Assembly: GCF_000970205.1 (NCBI RefSeq)
Contig: NZ_CP009512.1
Location: forward strand, 3,286,001-3,350,000
DNA: 64,000 bases
Origin: Methanosarcina mazei S-6
GTDB taxonomy: Archaea; Halobacteriota; Methanosarcinia; Methanosarcinales; Methanosarcinaceae
Direction: 5' to 3'
Part shown: piece after piece, positions 18,480 to 26,225 of the stretch
How the letters are laid out: each line of letters opens with the position of its first letter
How positions within the stretch are numbered: position 1 is the stretch's first letter
The notes under the pieces: model-generated
Seen by the model: only the letters and a program-made list of their open reading frames with translations
Databases searched by the model: none
Told to the model about the DNA's origin: nothing
Made by a program: the position numbers and the translations under genes

Positions 18480-19000
18480 ACTCAACGCCATTGCTGGCGT
18501 AAAATATACTCTCAGGAGTTTTTACCGCATTAATAGATGGTGATTTGAGAAATCAGACTAAATAAAAATCTTTTTTTCACTAAAAAGATACAAATAAACT
18601 AAATTTTGAAAGGATGGAAGGCAAGCCTTCCCTTCCGTGTGGGCTTAACTTCCCCTTTTAGCAATTTAGGAAATCAATCTGTACCAAATCTAGAAAGGAT
18701 TAAGAAAAATACCTCTTTTTGCTACCCTGCCCGCAGGGAAAGACCGGACAAAGAAGCCAGCTTTAGGAAAACCTATAGAGACACCTAAAGTTCCATCCAG
18801 TCTTTACACGCAAAGAATAAGACCAGGCCTACCCACATGCACCGCCCAAGCCATGCGACAGGTCTTAGACCCTTAGCACCCGCACCTAATACCAACTGCC
18901 CACAGATACCGCCGCGAACCATACGTAGGTATTAGGAAACCCTTATACCATCATTGAGACACTACCCTAGATAGCAGCAAATGCTCAGAAGCTTCAAAAA
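18480..19000. other. Non-coding, hairpin-rich stretch
   Basis: Three compact inverted repeats are visible: ACGCCA/TGGCGT (485-490 and 495-500 of the 18 kb block), GGAAGGC/GCCTTCC (18616-18622 and 18625-18631) and CCCTGC/GCAGGG (18725-18730 and 18733-18738). The part at 18790-18960 is clearly richer in G+C than its surroundings. Short frames are present on both strands but are broken by stops. It could be a structured RNA, the end of a mobile element, or a decayed gene. Confidence 0.4.
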
Positions 19001-19135
19001 GAAGACTATTGTTAAAATTAACAAGTTTTAGAGCATGAACTCCTCAGACCAGATAGTAATTCTACAGAGTACAAATTTTAAGAAAAGAATGCAATGATGA
19101 GAATATTAAAGAACCAAAAAATAAAAATTAAAAAA

Positions 19136-19516
19136 TTATTTCAGGTATGCTCTTGTTGTTGTAACAACCAGAGTTTTTGTTATAAATGTTTTACATGTTC
19201 CTGTAATTGCTGTTGCAGTTACTTTATAAGTTCCTGGTTTGAGTACACCACTACGGTTACAGATCCCATCCAGTCTACAATGAGGACAATAAGCAGAAGT
19301 TGTCAAAACTTTTGTAGTCCCACTGTAAACGTTGAATATCACTTTGTCTACGGGACCATTAACTACAGCATGGAATCCTACTCTGTTGGCATTCCCAGAA
19401 ACTGTAAAACTTGTAATTGTAGTACTACAAGTTGCTGCACTGGCTACTGGCATTGCACTGACTACTGGTAAAAATAAAAGAGTCAATAGCATAAAAATAC
19501 TCAGCATTCGTTTCAC
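19136..19516 (-). CDS. Small secreted cysteine-containing protein
   Basis: A 126-residue protein with a clear signal peptide (KRMLSIFMLLTLLFLPVVSA, likely cut after the SAMPVASAA region). It is followed by a beta-rich, Thr/Ser-rich domain of about 95 residues with cysteines at CSTTIT, CPHCRLDGIC and TCKTF, which could form disulfides or bind a metal. The start is GTG at 19516, which supplies the basic n-region; ATG at 19507 is the alternative. A TATA-like TTATATA is centred about 27 bases before the GTG, so the mRNA may be leaderless. No family recognised; it probably acts on the cell surface. Confidence 0.6.
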   Translation of the reverse strand: MKRMLSIFMLLTLLFLPVVSAMPVASAATCSTTITSFTVSGNANRVGFHAVVNGPVDKVIFNVYSGTTKVLTTSAYCPHCRLDGICNRSGVLKPGTYKVTATAITGTCKTFITKTLVVTTTRAYLK

Positions 19517-19644
19517 TTTTAGTTATAGCATAGCTAAAGTATATAATTTTTTTAGTGTGTTTATGTAGAAATCTTTAATTTGATGTAAATTTTCCCTACA
19601 ACTTTTTTGTTTATGTCATACATTAACATTTTAATTTATTTCCT

Positions 19645-19962
19645 TTACTTGATTCCTGAACTTCCTTTCCCTGAATGTTTCCTGCATTCAGTCTTAAAAC
19701 TGAATGTAGAAGTAGACGCAAGATATCCAACAAATCTAAGGACTAAAGGCAGGAAGCAATCAGGGATTTCTTTAAGGTCTTTTCCAAATTCGATTTTATT
19801 TAAAAGGAGGTTCGGGTTTTTTCTATTGGAACTTAACTTTAGTTTGCACCTATTATGTGTGTCTGAAACACGCTCTTTTAACCTCCATGTAGACGCATCA
19901 ACATTTGCACCTGAAATTTTGAGCTTGTCAAGCAAATCAGTAGAACTCTTACGATAGTCCAA
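19645..19962 (-). CDS. Doubtful ORF in the island
   Basis: A frame of about 105 residues starting at TTG 19962, open further upstream to a stop at 20008-20010 without an ATG. The product is basic and Ser/Leu-rich with no family recognised. It lies directly before the right-hand direct repeat. It may be a fragment of a transposase or other mobile-element gene, or not coding at all. Confidence 0.25.
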   Translation of the reverse strand: MDYRKSSTDLLDKLKISGANVDASTWRLKERVSDTHNRCKLKLSSNRKNPNLLLNKIEFGKDLKEIPDCFLPLVLRFVGYLASTSTFSFKTECRKHSGKGSSGIK

Positions 19963-20064
19963 ACTAGCGGAAACAGGCGAAAGAGGACTTCCAAGATAAT
20001 TTCCACATTATCCAATGTATGAAATATAGTCCTTGATTCATACATATAACAAGCTTTGCCAACA

Positions 20065-20217
20065 TATAGAAAAGTTATAAATAGAAAGATAGAATATTGA
20101 TAGAATGTTGTAAAGTTGAAAAGTTCTCAGAACTAAAGTGAGGGGGGAAATAATGGGAATTCAACTATTCAGACATAATGAAAAAGCAATGGAATTACCG
20201 ATTAACATCGTTGTGAT
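20065..20217. repeat. Direct repeat, right copy (intact gene start)
   Basis: The partner of 16567-16719. Here the repeat runs on into the full surface-protein gene, so this is the intact copy. The two copies are 3498 bases apart and bracket the AT-rich island. Confidence 0.85.
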
Positions 20218-20635
20218 GCTCGTTGTGGCAATGGTCGCTCTTGCAACCCTTATTTCGATAATACCGACTCCTACAAAGGAAATGTCAGTTTTTGTGGAAA
20301 GCACAGGACCTGCGCCAGGAGACCTTCAGACAGGGAATTCAATAATAGTAAGTTCTACAACTGCGCAAAACCCGTTCACAGTATCATCAGAAGTAAGAGT
20401 CACTGATAAAGACGGAAACCCGGTTAGAAATGCAAACGTCATCCTTAAAGGACTTGGTGGTGTGGCATCAAACACAACTGACATTAACGGGGTTACTGTT
20501 TTGACAACACCTCCAGGTGCGCTTGTAAGGCTTGACCCGAACCAGAATGAAGGTACAATGGACCTGAAAATCATAGCAGACGGTTTCTATGACTATGAGA
20601 AAAAAGATGCAGTCATGATAGTAAAAACTCGCTAA
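20153..20635 (+). CDS. Membrane-anchored surface protein with Ig-like domain
   Basis: A 160-residue protein. A short charged N-terminus is followed by one membrane segment (residues 16-40, LPINIVVMLVVAMVALATLI), which resembles the hydrophobic stem of archaeal pilin-like proteins. The exported part (about 50-160) has a carboxypeptidase-regulatory/Ig-like fold: VRVTDKDGNPVRNANVILKG and TDINGVTVLTTPPG. It probably sits on the cell surface. The ATG at 20153 follows GGGGGG. The paralogue at 20687 shares the LPIxIVV segment and domain layout, so the two likely form one unit. A third, truncated copy lies at 16655. Confidence 0.7.
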   Translation: MGIQLFRHNEKAMELPINIVVMLVVAMVALATLISIIPTPTKEMSVFVESTGPAPGDLQTGNSIIVSSTTAQNPFTVSSEVRVTDKDGNPVRNANVILKGLGGVASNTTDINGVTVLTTPPGALVRLDPNQNEGTMDLKIIADGFYDYEKKDAVMIVKTR

Positions 20636-20686
20636 TAGTTAACTTGCTAACAAGCCTGATAAGAATAAAATCTGGAGAAGCCGCAT

Positions 20687-21136
20687 ATGCTGCCGAAAGA
20701 CCTGAAAAAGAACGAAACCGGGACCGTTGGGCTTCCGATAAGGATTGTAGTTCTTTCGATTGTCGGGTTTATCGGGTTCTGTGCGATTCTCTCAGCCCTT
20801 TCATCTGCTCCAGAACCTCCGGAATCCATGTATGCAACATCAAATATAAGCACACTTTCACTCAATTCCGGAGGAACAGGGTCAAACATTACATTTCAAA
20901 TAAACGTGCTTGACAGGCAAAACCGGGGAGTTGCAGAAGCAAATGTAATTGTCTGGAGTCCGGACAGAAAAAAAGCATGTTCAGGAGTTACGAATTCTGA
21001 CGGAAATGTAATAATAACAATTTCCAATCCGGAACTGCCTCCCGGAAAAGCCGAAGGGTATATTTCAATAAAAGCGATGAGAAGCGGATACACAGATATC
21101 GATGAAGCGTATTTCGTAAAGGTAAAAAGAAGTTAA
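20687..21136 (+). CDS. Paralogous membrane-anchored Ig-like surface protein
   Basis: A 149-residue protein built like its neighbour at 20153: an N-terminal tail (MLPKDLKKNETG), a membrane segment starting LPIRIVVLSIVGFIGF, and an Ig/carboxypeptidase-regulatory-like domain (LDRQNRGVAEANVIVW, then TNSDGNVIITISNPELPPG). Gene spacing of 51 bases suggests co-transcription. A GGAG site precedes the ATG. The type is common in Methanosarcina but uncharacterised; a pilin-like or adhesive surface role is an inference from topology. Confidence 0.7.
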   Translation: MLPKDLKKNETGTVGLPIRIVVLSIVGFIGFCAILSALSSAPEPPESMYATSNISTLSLNSGGTGSNITFQINVLDRQNRGVAEANVIVWSPDRKKACSGVTNSDGNVIITISNPELPPGKAEGYISIKAMRSGYTDIDEAYFVKVKRS

Positions 21137-21143
21137 AATTCCT

Positions 21144-21269
21144 GATTGATTAAGTAAAGTTGATTGATTAAGTAAAGTTGATTGATTAAGTAAAGTTGAT
21201 TGATTAAGTAAAATTGATCGATTAAATAAAACTGATCGATTAAGTAAAGTTGATTGATTAAGTAAAATT
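21144..21269. repeat. Seven tandem 18-base repeats
   Basis: Seven copies of a unit close to GATTGATTAAGTAAAGTT run head to tail directly after the stop codon of the 20687 gene; copies 4-7 carry one to three changes. The unit length is a multiple of three, so the array stays open in some frames, but the composition is non-coding. It lies in the 3' region of the surface-protein pair. Confidence 0.9.
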
Positions 21270-21433
21270 TCTGATTCAGCAAAAATTTAGAAAAAAGACA
21301 GGACTTTAAAAACAGCATTTCTTAATGCTAACAACTTTTTTTCAGTACATAATTCGTTTCACAGACGGAATATCTCACACTCTGCAACTTAATATGCCTG
21401 ATTTTTAACATACCTGTTTTAACCTGAGAATAA

Positions 21434-22051
21434 TCATTGCAGGACATTATTGTTGTTAATCATAAACCACAGGCCGATGAATGACATAAATCCTCCGCAC
21501 AGGTATACCAGCTTCTGGTGTGTGGGCTGTGAAATTATTTCCGTTCCTCTGGAAAAAGAGGATGAGACGGTTAGAAGAAAACCAAAGTCTGCTATCCAGT
21601 GCCCGATAATAAATGCAAGGACTGAAAGAATGCCTGCCAGATATTCCTGAAGAATAATTGCACTGCCTGCTGTCAACCACCAGGCAACAAAGAAAGGATT
21701 CAACGCTGAAGTTATAATTCCTGCTGAGACCGTGCTCGAAAAAGGGTTTAAGGCTGAGGTTATGATCCCTGAAGACATGGAACCAGAGGAAAGGTTCAGG
21801 CTGCTGGCCGAAATAGAGACATCCATTGTGGAGGCTTCTTTTGCTTTTTTAATCATTAGAAGCCCGAATGCTACCATTACAAAGCCGCCTACAATAGACA
21901 GATAGGAGATAATTGACTGCCTGAGAAAAGATGACGCGCCTATGAGAATAAGCATGAACAAAATGCATTCCACAAGGGCATGCCCCATGAAAATCGAAGG
22001 CCCTGCTCTCCAGCCTTTATGAAAAGACGCACCTATCGTTGCAAACATCAT
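21434..22051 (-). CDS. LysE-family exporter with missing normal start and internal duplication
   Basis: A membrane protein of the LysE/RhtB amino-acid exporter family. From ATG 22051 it has 205 residues and about five membrane segments, but the family's first membrane segment with the PGP motif (GFTVGISAAIIPGP) is encoded in the same frame upstream, to about 22135. That upstream part has no ATG, GTG or TTG, only ATA/ATT/ATC codons after a GGTGGG at about 22130. A second oddity is a 48-base tandem duplication (21693-21728 and 21741-21776) that repeats GIITSALNPF in the middle of the protein. The gene may use a rare start codon or be inactive. Confidence 0.7.
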   Translation of the reverse strand: MMFATIGASFHKGWRAGPSIFMGHALVECILFMLILIGASSFLRQSIISYLSIVGGFVMVAFGLLMIKKAKEASTMDVSISASSLNLSSGSMSSGIITSALNPFSSTVSAGIITSALNPFFVAWWLTAGSAIILQEYLAGILSVLAFIIGHWIADFGFLLTVSSSFSRGTEIISQPTHQKLVYLCGGFMSFIGLWFMINNNNVLQ

Positions 22052-22329
22052 GGGCCCAGGAATAATGGCTGCAGATATGCCTACAGTGAAGCCGAAAACA
22101 AGAGCTTTGATTAATTCGATTATAGTCCCACCCGGAATGGATCTTAAAATATAAATGTAGAAAGTTATTATATAAAAATGTTTTGAGACTGATAAAAAAA
22201 TAGAATTTACATCATCAGCCTGAAAAAGAATCTGTTCTCCCTAAGTGGATAACCTGAAAACTAAATTTATATATATACCTGAATATTTGATTATTTACCT
22301 GAATATTTATTTATCTATCAGATTATTTA

Positions 22330-22490
22330 CCATATACTTATTCAGTTATTTGTCCAGTTATTTGTTCAGTTATTTATTCAGTTATTTGTTCAGTTATTTA
22401 TTCAGTCATTTGTTCAGTTATTTATTTGTTTTTTTCTTGTTTGCTTGTTTGCTTGTTTGCTTGTTTATTTATCCAGTTATTTATTCCATA
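22330..22490. repeat. 12-base and 8-base tandem repeats
   Basis: Copies of a 12-base unit close to CAGTTATTTGTT run from about 22343 to 22427, followed by four copies of an 8-base unit TTGCTTGT around 22436-22466. The array is low-complexity and AT-rich. Frames through it encode only repeated S/Y/L/F and are not credible genes. It separates the LysE-family gene from the coiled-coil gene. Confidence 0.8.
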
Positions 22491-22577
22491 TATTCCGAGG
22501 TCTATTTACCGATTTATTAACCTATTTATCCGTTAATGACCGGAAGAGGTAATTGATGTCCGTAATCTGTTTTCAAA

Positions 22578-23444
22578 TTAATGCGTCAGGGACTTTTGTT
22601 CCCGGTTGACCATGGAAAACTTTAAAATTACAGCCCCTGCCATAATTACCGCAAGCCCGATTGAGAAGTAAGGCGACCTTATTATATCCCATCGGCCGGA
22701 CAGGATAAGAATCCCTGTAAGAAAAAGGACTGAAGATCCGGCGATTCCTGAGATTTCTACCGGGACTTTTATGGAACCCAGTGTAAACCTGTCACGGTTT
22801 TCAAGGAATTCAATACGTGATTCGAGTTTTCGTATATATTCTTCCGAAGCATTTTCCTGGCATTTCATATTCTGGATCTCGCCCTCAAGTCTTTTAACCT
22901 CGGGATCAAGGTTTTCATGCACAAAACCGGAAAGTTCGGATATTGCAGCCTGTAAAGTATGAAGGCTTTCAGAGAGGCTGGAAAAAAGAGTACTTATTTC
23001 TTTTATTCTGTAAACGACTCCTGAGACTTCGGATGAGCTATCAAGTGAAATCATGGAAGCTTCCGAAGATTCTGAAGAAGGGAGTGCAGAACAGAAGGCA
23101 AAATTCGAAGTGCTCTCCTGTGTTATTAACGGAGCAGAATCTGAAAGTAAAGAACTGCCCTGATGAGAAAAAGGAGCTTCAGGAGAAATAGAAGGACCCA
23201 GCGGAGTAATCGAAGTGCCGGCTACGAGCTTTGCAGAAGTTACTTCCTGAAAAGAGTCTGAAGAAACCCCCGGATGGGCTTTTCCAGCCTGTAAATTTTG
23301 AGGCGCTTCAAGAGATAGGCGGCGTTCAATTGCCCTCAGCCGCTTTTCAAAACTTCTGATATTCTGGTCAAAGACCTCTATTCTCCCCTGCAGATCTTCC
23401 CTTATTTCGGGTTCTGCCTGATATGCTTTACTCAATAGAACCAT
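22578..23444 (-). CDS. Coiled-coil protein with two C-terminal membrane segments
   Basis: A 288-residue protein. Residues about 10-50 and 140-215 are predicted coiled coils (VFDQNIRSFEKRLRAIERRL and VKRLEGEIQNMKCQENASEE). A Ser-rich, variable linker lies between them, and two hydrophobic hairpin segments near residues 230-275 end the protein (IAGSSVLFLTGILIL and IGLAVIMAGAVIL). No family is known to me. The frame reaches 23477, but a TATA box (TTTATATA) at 23486-23494 places transcription start downstream of that codon. The ATG at 23444, after GGGGG, is the better start. Confidence 0.65.
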   Translation of the reverse strand: MVLLSKAYQAEPEIREDLQGRIEVFDQNIRSFEKRLRAIERRLSLEAPQNLQAGKAHPGVSSDSFQEVTSAKLVAGTSITPLGPSISPEAPFSHQGSSLLSDSAPLITQESTSNFAFCSALPSSESSEASMISLDSSSEVSGVVYRIKEISTLFSSLSESLHTLQAAISELSGFVHENLDPEVKRLEGEIQNMKCQENASEEYIRKLESRIEFLENRDRFTLGSIKVPVEISGIAGSSVLFLTGILILSGRWDIIRSPYFSIGLAVIMAGAVILKFSMVNREQKSLTH

Positions 23445-23559
23445 AACCCCCAAAAAATTTCTACTATGAAATCTCATGCAAACTGTATATAAATTTTTTG
23501 ATGATAGGACAGAAAGTAGAAAAATATAATTAAAAAAGAAAAAATATAAAACGGAAAGA

Positions 23560-25479
23560 TTAGATGGGTCTTACCTCAACAAAATCTCCGCTGTCCTGAG
23601 CTCCCATAATTTCCAGTGCAAGATCCGAGTTCATCCTGAGTTTAACATCTCCATGCCTGCTTACAGTTGCACTGAAAAGATATTCGTCTTCAATAAAGAT
23701 CTCAACATCCATTCCTGAAAGCTCGGGGACTCCCAGAATAAGGTGTTTTTTGGTCCTTTCAATGACCGGATGAACAGGAGAAGCAGGAGCAATTTTTTCA
23801 GGCGTAGCTTCCCTGGCTTTCCCCGGAAAAGCTTTGCGCTCTCCGCGCTTCGGGCCCTTTGTACTTTTTGGAGCTTCAGCTTCGATCTCCCTGACATCGA
23901 TATGGAGCCCTAGTATATTTTCGATCCTGTCAATGACGTTCCCGCCTTTGCCTATAACCTTTCTCATGTCCTCATTGAATACTTTTACAATTGCACTATC
24001 GTCTGAGGTCACTTCAACTTCAACTGGACCTGTCGCATACCTGCTGATTACGTTCCTTATCTCTTCTTCTGCAAGCTTCCAGGCAGGTTTTCTGCTTTCC
24101 CGTGGAGAGCCGATTGGCATGACCACGACCTGTTCTCCATAAGTATAAATCTCATATTCGACCTTTCCTGTTTCAAAATCAGCAATGGTGATTACCGGCC
24201 TTGCAAGATCCTGCTCGGTCATCCCGTGAGGCACCTTAACCGTAAAGGCGAGCACCAGGACTTTTGCAACCTCTCCCTTATCGATGAAGATTACAGTGTC
24301 AACTACCTGCGGGATCACACCAAGTTCAACCCGTCCTATGAGACGCTGGATCGCATCGACCGCACGTGTCGCATGCACCACCCCTATCATTCCGACTCCA
24401 GCAAGCCGCATGTCCGCAAAGATCAGAAAATCCCCGGTTTTTCGGACTTCATCATAAATAGTGTAGTCCGGCCTGACAAGGAGCAAAAGATCTGCAGTAT
24501 CTTCCATCCTTCCATTCAGAGGAGAGTACTGGGTGATCTCAGCAGGCACCTGCAGGTCTCTTGGAGATTCCATGGTCTTGACAACCTGCCCGTGGTCGTT
24601 CAGGTAACGTGCAACTCCGGCAGCAAAAGTGGACTTCCCAGCTCCGGGAGGTCCGGCAATAAGGATCCCGCGCTGGCTTATTATGCGCTCTTTCAACTTA
24701 TCGCTCAGGCGGTAGTGCTCAAGGTCAACAACAACTGTAGGCCTTACAACAGTTATCTCCATATCATCGGAAAAAGGCGGATGTGCAATTGCAATCCTCA
24801 TATTTCGGATCTGCAGGACAGTAGCCCCGCTTGAAGACATCTCTATGAAAGATTCAGGGTCAAGCCTGGCTCTTTCGATAAGCTCTTTTGAAATGCTGGA
24901 AAGCTCCTGGGAACTTGCAGGTTCCTCCCTGATCCGCACATATCTCACCTGTCCGACGGGACCTTTTTTAGCCATGGGAGAAACCCCGTTTTTAAGGTGT
25001 ACGGACATTGTGTCATCAGTAAAGAAGTGCTCGACTTTAAGGGGACCGAATTCTGAAGGGTCCTGAACTTTGGGATGCATGTACTCAACATCAAGTCCCT
25101 TTGCCCTGGCTATAAGAGACTGCACGCGGTCTTCGCTAACAAAAAGCCCTCCTTCGTCAAGAGCTGTCTGCCGGATAAGGGCATCCACTCTTCCTTCCCT
25201 GGAAAGCTTAATCTCCTCAAGACTTGGCTGAACCCCGCTAAACTTAAGTTGAATATCCCCCCTGTCTGCCAGCTTGCGAAGCTCAGAAAGTTCTTCAAGC
25301 CCTTTGAAACCTATTTCTCTGCCCTTATTCGCCTGAGCTTCAAGTTCCGATACAACAGCTTCGGGAATGATAACTTCAGCACTCCCAAACTCACCACTTT
25401 TAATTCGGGAAGAAAGCCTCCCGTCAATAATCACGCTTGTATCCGGAATGATTCTCCATATCCGCTTCTCATCAGCCAT
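23560..25479 (-). CDS. PINc/VapC-type ATPase with KH domain
   Basis: A 639-residue archaeal protein. In order it has a PIN domain (residues 1-150; IIPDTSVIIDGRLS and VDALIRQTALDEGG supply acidic residues), a secretion-ATPase-like P-loop domain (about 205-460; Walker A GILIAGPPGAGKSTFAAGVA, Walker B region PDYTIYDEVRKTGDFLIFAD), and a KH RNA-binding domain (about 490-550; VIGKGGNVIDRIENILGLHI). A basic linker and a small C-terminal domain follow. It probably acts on RNA or ribosomes; the precise role is unknown. A TATA box at 25503-25510 is centred 27 bases before the ATG, implying a leaderless mRNA. Confidence 0.9.
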   Translation of the reverse strand: MADEKRIWRIIPDTSVIIDGRLSSRIKSGEFGSAEVIIPEAVVSELEAQANKGREIGFKGLEELSELRKLADRGDIQLKFSGVQPSLEEIKLSREGRVDALIRQTALDEGGLFVSEDRVQSLIARAKGLDVEYMHPKVQDPSEFGPLKVEHFFTDDTMSVHLKNGVSPMAKKGPVGQVRYVRIREEPASSQELSSISKELIERARLDPESFIEMSSSGATVLQIRNMRIAIAHPPFSDDMEITVVRPTVVVDLEHYRLSDKLKERIISQRGILIAGPPGAGKSTFAAGVARYLNDHGQVVKTMESPRDLQVPAEITQYSPLNGRMEDTADLLLLVRPDYTIYDEVRKTGDFLIFADMRLAGVGMIGVVHATRAVDAIQRLIGRVELGVIPQVVDTVIFIDKGEVAKVLVLAFTVKVPHGMTEQDLARPVITIADFETGKVEYEIYTYGEQVVVMPIGSPRESRKPAWKLAEEEIRNVISRYATGPVEVEVTSDDSAIVKVFNEDMRKVIGKGGNVIDRIENILGLHIDVREIEAEAPKSTKGPKRGERKAFPGKAREATPEKIAPASPVHPVIERTKKHLILGVPELSGMDVEIFIEDEYLFSATVSRHGDVKLRMNSDLALEIMGAQDSGDFVEVRPI

Positions 25480-25688
25480 ATAAATGGATATAGAGCCAGA
25501 AAGTATATAATAAAACTTCTGCTGCTTTTTTTCGGATGAATGAAGTTAAAAAAGCATAATTGATAAAAAACGAAGTTTTAAAAGATCCTGTGATAAAAAA
25601 GAATAAAATAGGGATGAAGAGGAGCAAAATACAACATAATAATTTGATTAATTATGATTTGAGAAAATCTCTCTTGATAAATTAAGGT

Positions 25689-26051
25689 TCAGTAAACATC
25701 CTCAGGCTCAAACACCTTTTCACCCACAACTTCTCCGTCAAGATTTCGATAGAAGCAGGACCTGTATCCCATATGGCAGGCCCCTCCAACCTGTTCCACA
25801 AGCAGGAGAACGGAATCCATATCGCAATCAATCCTGATTTCCTTTACTTTTTGCAGGTGCCCGGATGTTTCACCTTTTTTCCATAGCTTTTGCCGGCTGC
25901 GGCTCCAGAAATGGGCAATTCCTGTTTCAACCGTTTTTTCAAGAGCTTCCCGGTTCATGTAGGCACACATCAGAACCTCTTTGCTGGCCCGGTCCTGAAC
26001 TATGCCAATAATCAAGCCGTTTTCATATTTAAGGTTACCAAAGTCAATCAT
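25689..26051 (-). CDS. hisI: Phosphoribosyl-AMP cyclohydrolase HisI
   Basis: A 120-residue, single-domain HisI that catalyses the third step of histidine synthesis. Signatures include [34 protein letters not shown], the metal-binding [14 protein letters not shown], and the zinc-binding C-terminal [11 protein letters not shown]. It has no fused HisE domain. A TATA-like TTTTATAC at 26071-26080 lies about 26 bases before the ATG and there is no Shine-Dalgarno site, so the mRNA is probably leaderless. Confidence 0.95.
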   Translation of the reverse strand: MIDFGNLKYENGLIIGIVQDRASKEVLMCAYMNREALEKTVETGIAHFWSRSRQKLWKKGETSGHLQKVKEIRIDCDMDSVLLLVEQVGGACHMGYRSCFYRNLDGEVVGEKVFEPEDVY

Positions 26052-26225
26052 GTGAGAGAAATTGCCAAACTAGTATAAAAAAGGAGAAGGATAAGACCTG
26101 CCTCCAGAAAGAATAAAATCAGGAAATAGGAGTGTCCACTATTACAGAAAAAATGGATTTATAGAAAAAATGGAGTTTTGTAAAAAACCGGAAAAACTAT
26201 TTTAAAAAGGTGATGAAAGCTTATT

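Noticed and set aside
18480-18760. Possible right end of an IS200/IS605 element with a TnpB guide RNA
   Set aside because: The GGAAGGC/GCCTTCC hairpin is suggestive, but no TnpA or TnpB reading frame or remnant was found next to it.
18606-18788. ORF of 60 codons over the hairpins
   Set aside because: Composition follows the stem-loops and no homology or ribosome-binding site is seen; better described as non-coding.
18900-18930. Resemblance of the reverse strand to the end of group II intron domain V
   Set aside because: Only about a dozen bases match; the paired 5' half of the domain is absent and no reverse transcriptase is nearby.
18790-18955. Frame interrupted by a single TAG, considered as a pyrrolysine gene
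   Set aside because: Methanosarcina can read TAG as pyrrolysine, but this frame has no start, no recognisable protein and is short.
21133-21318. Minus-strand ORF rich in LINQLYLI repeats
   Set aside because: It is a product of the 18-base tandem array, which stays open because its length is a multiple of three.
22245-22520. Plus-strand ORF of 91 codons with repeated SYLF
   Set aside because: It is the translation of simple 12- and 8-base repeats, with no start signal or family.
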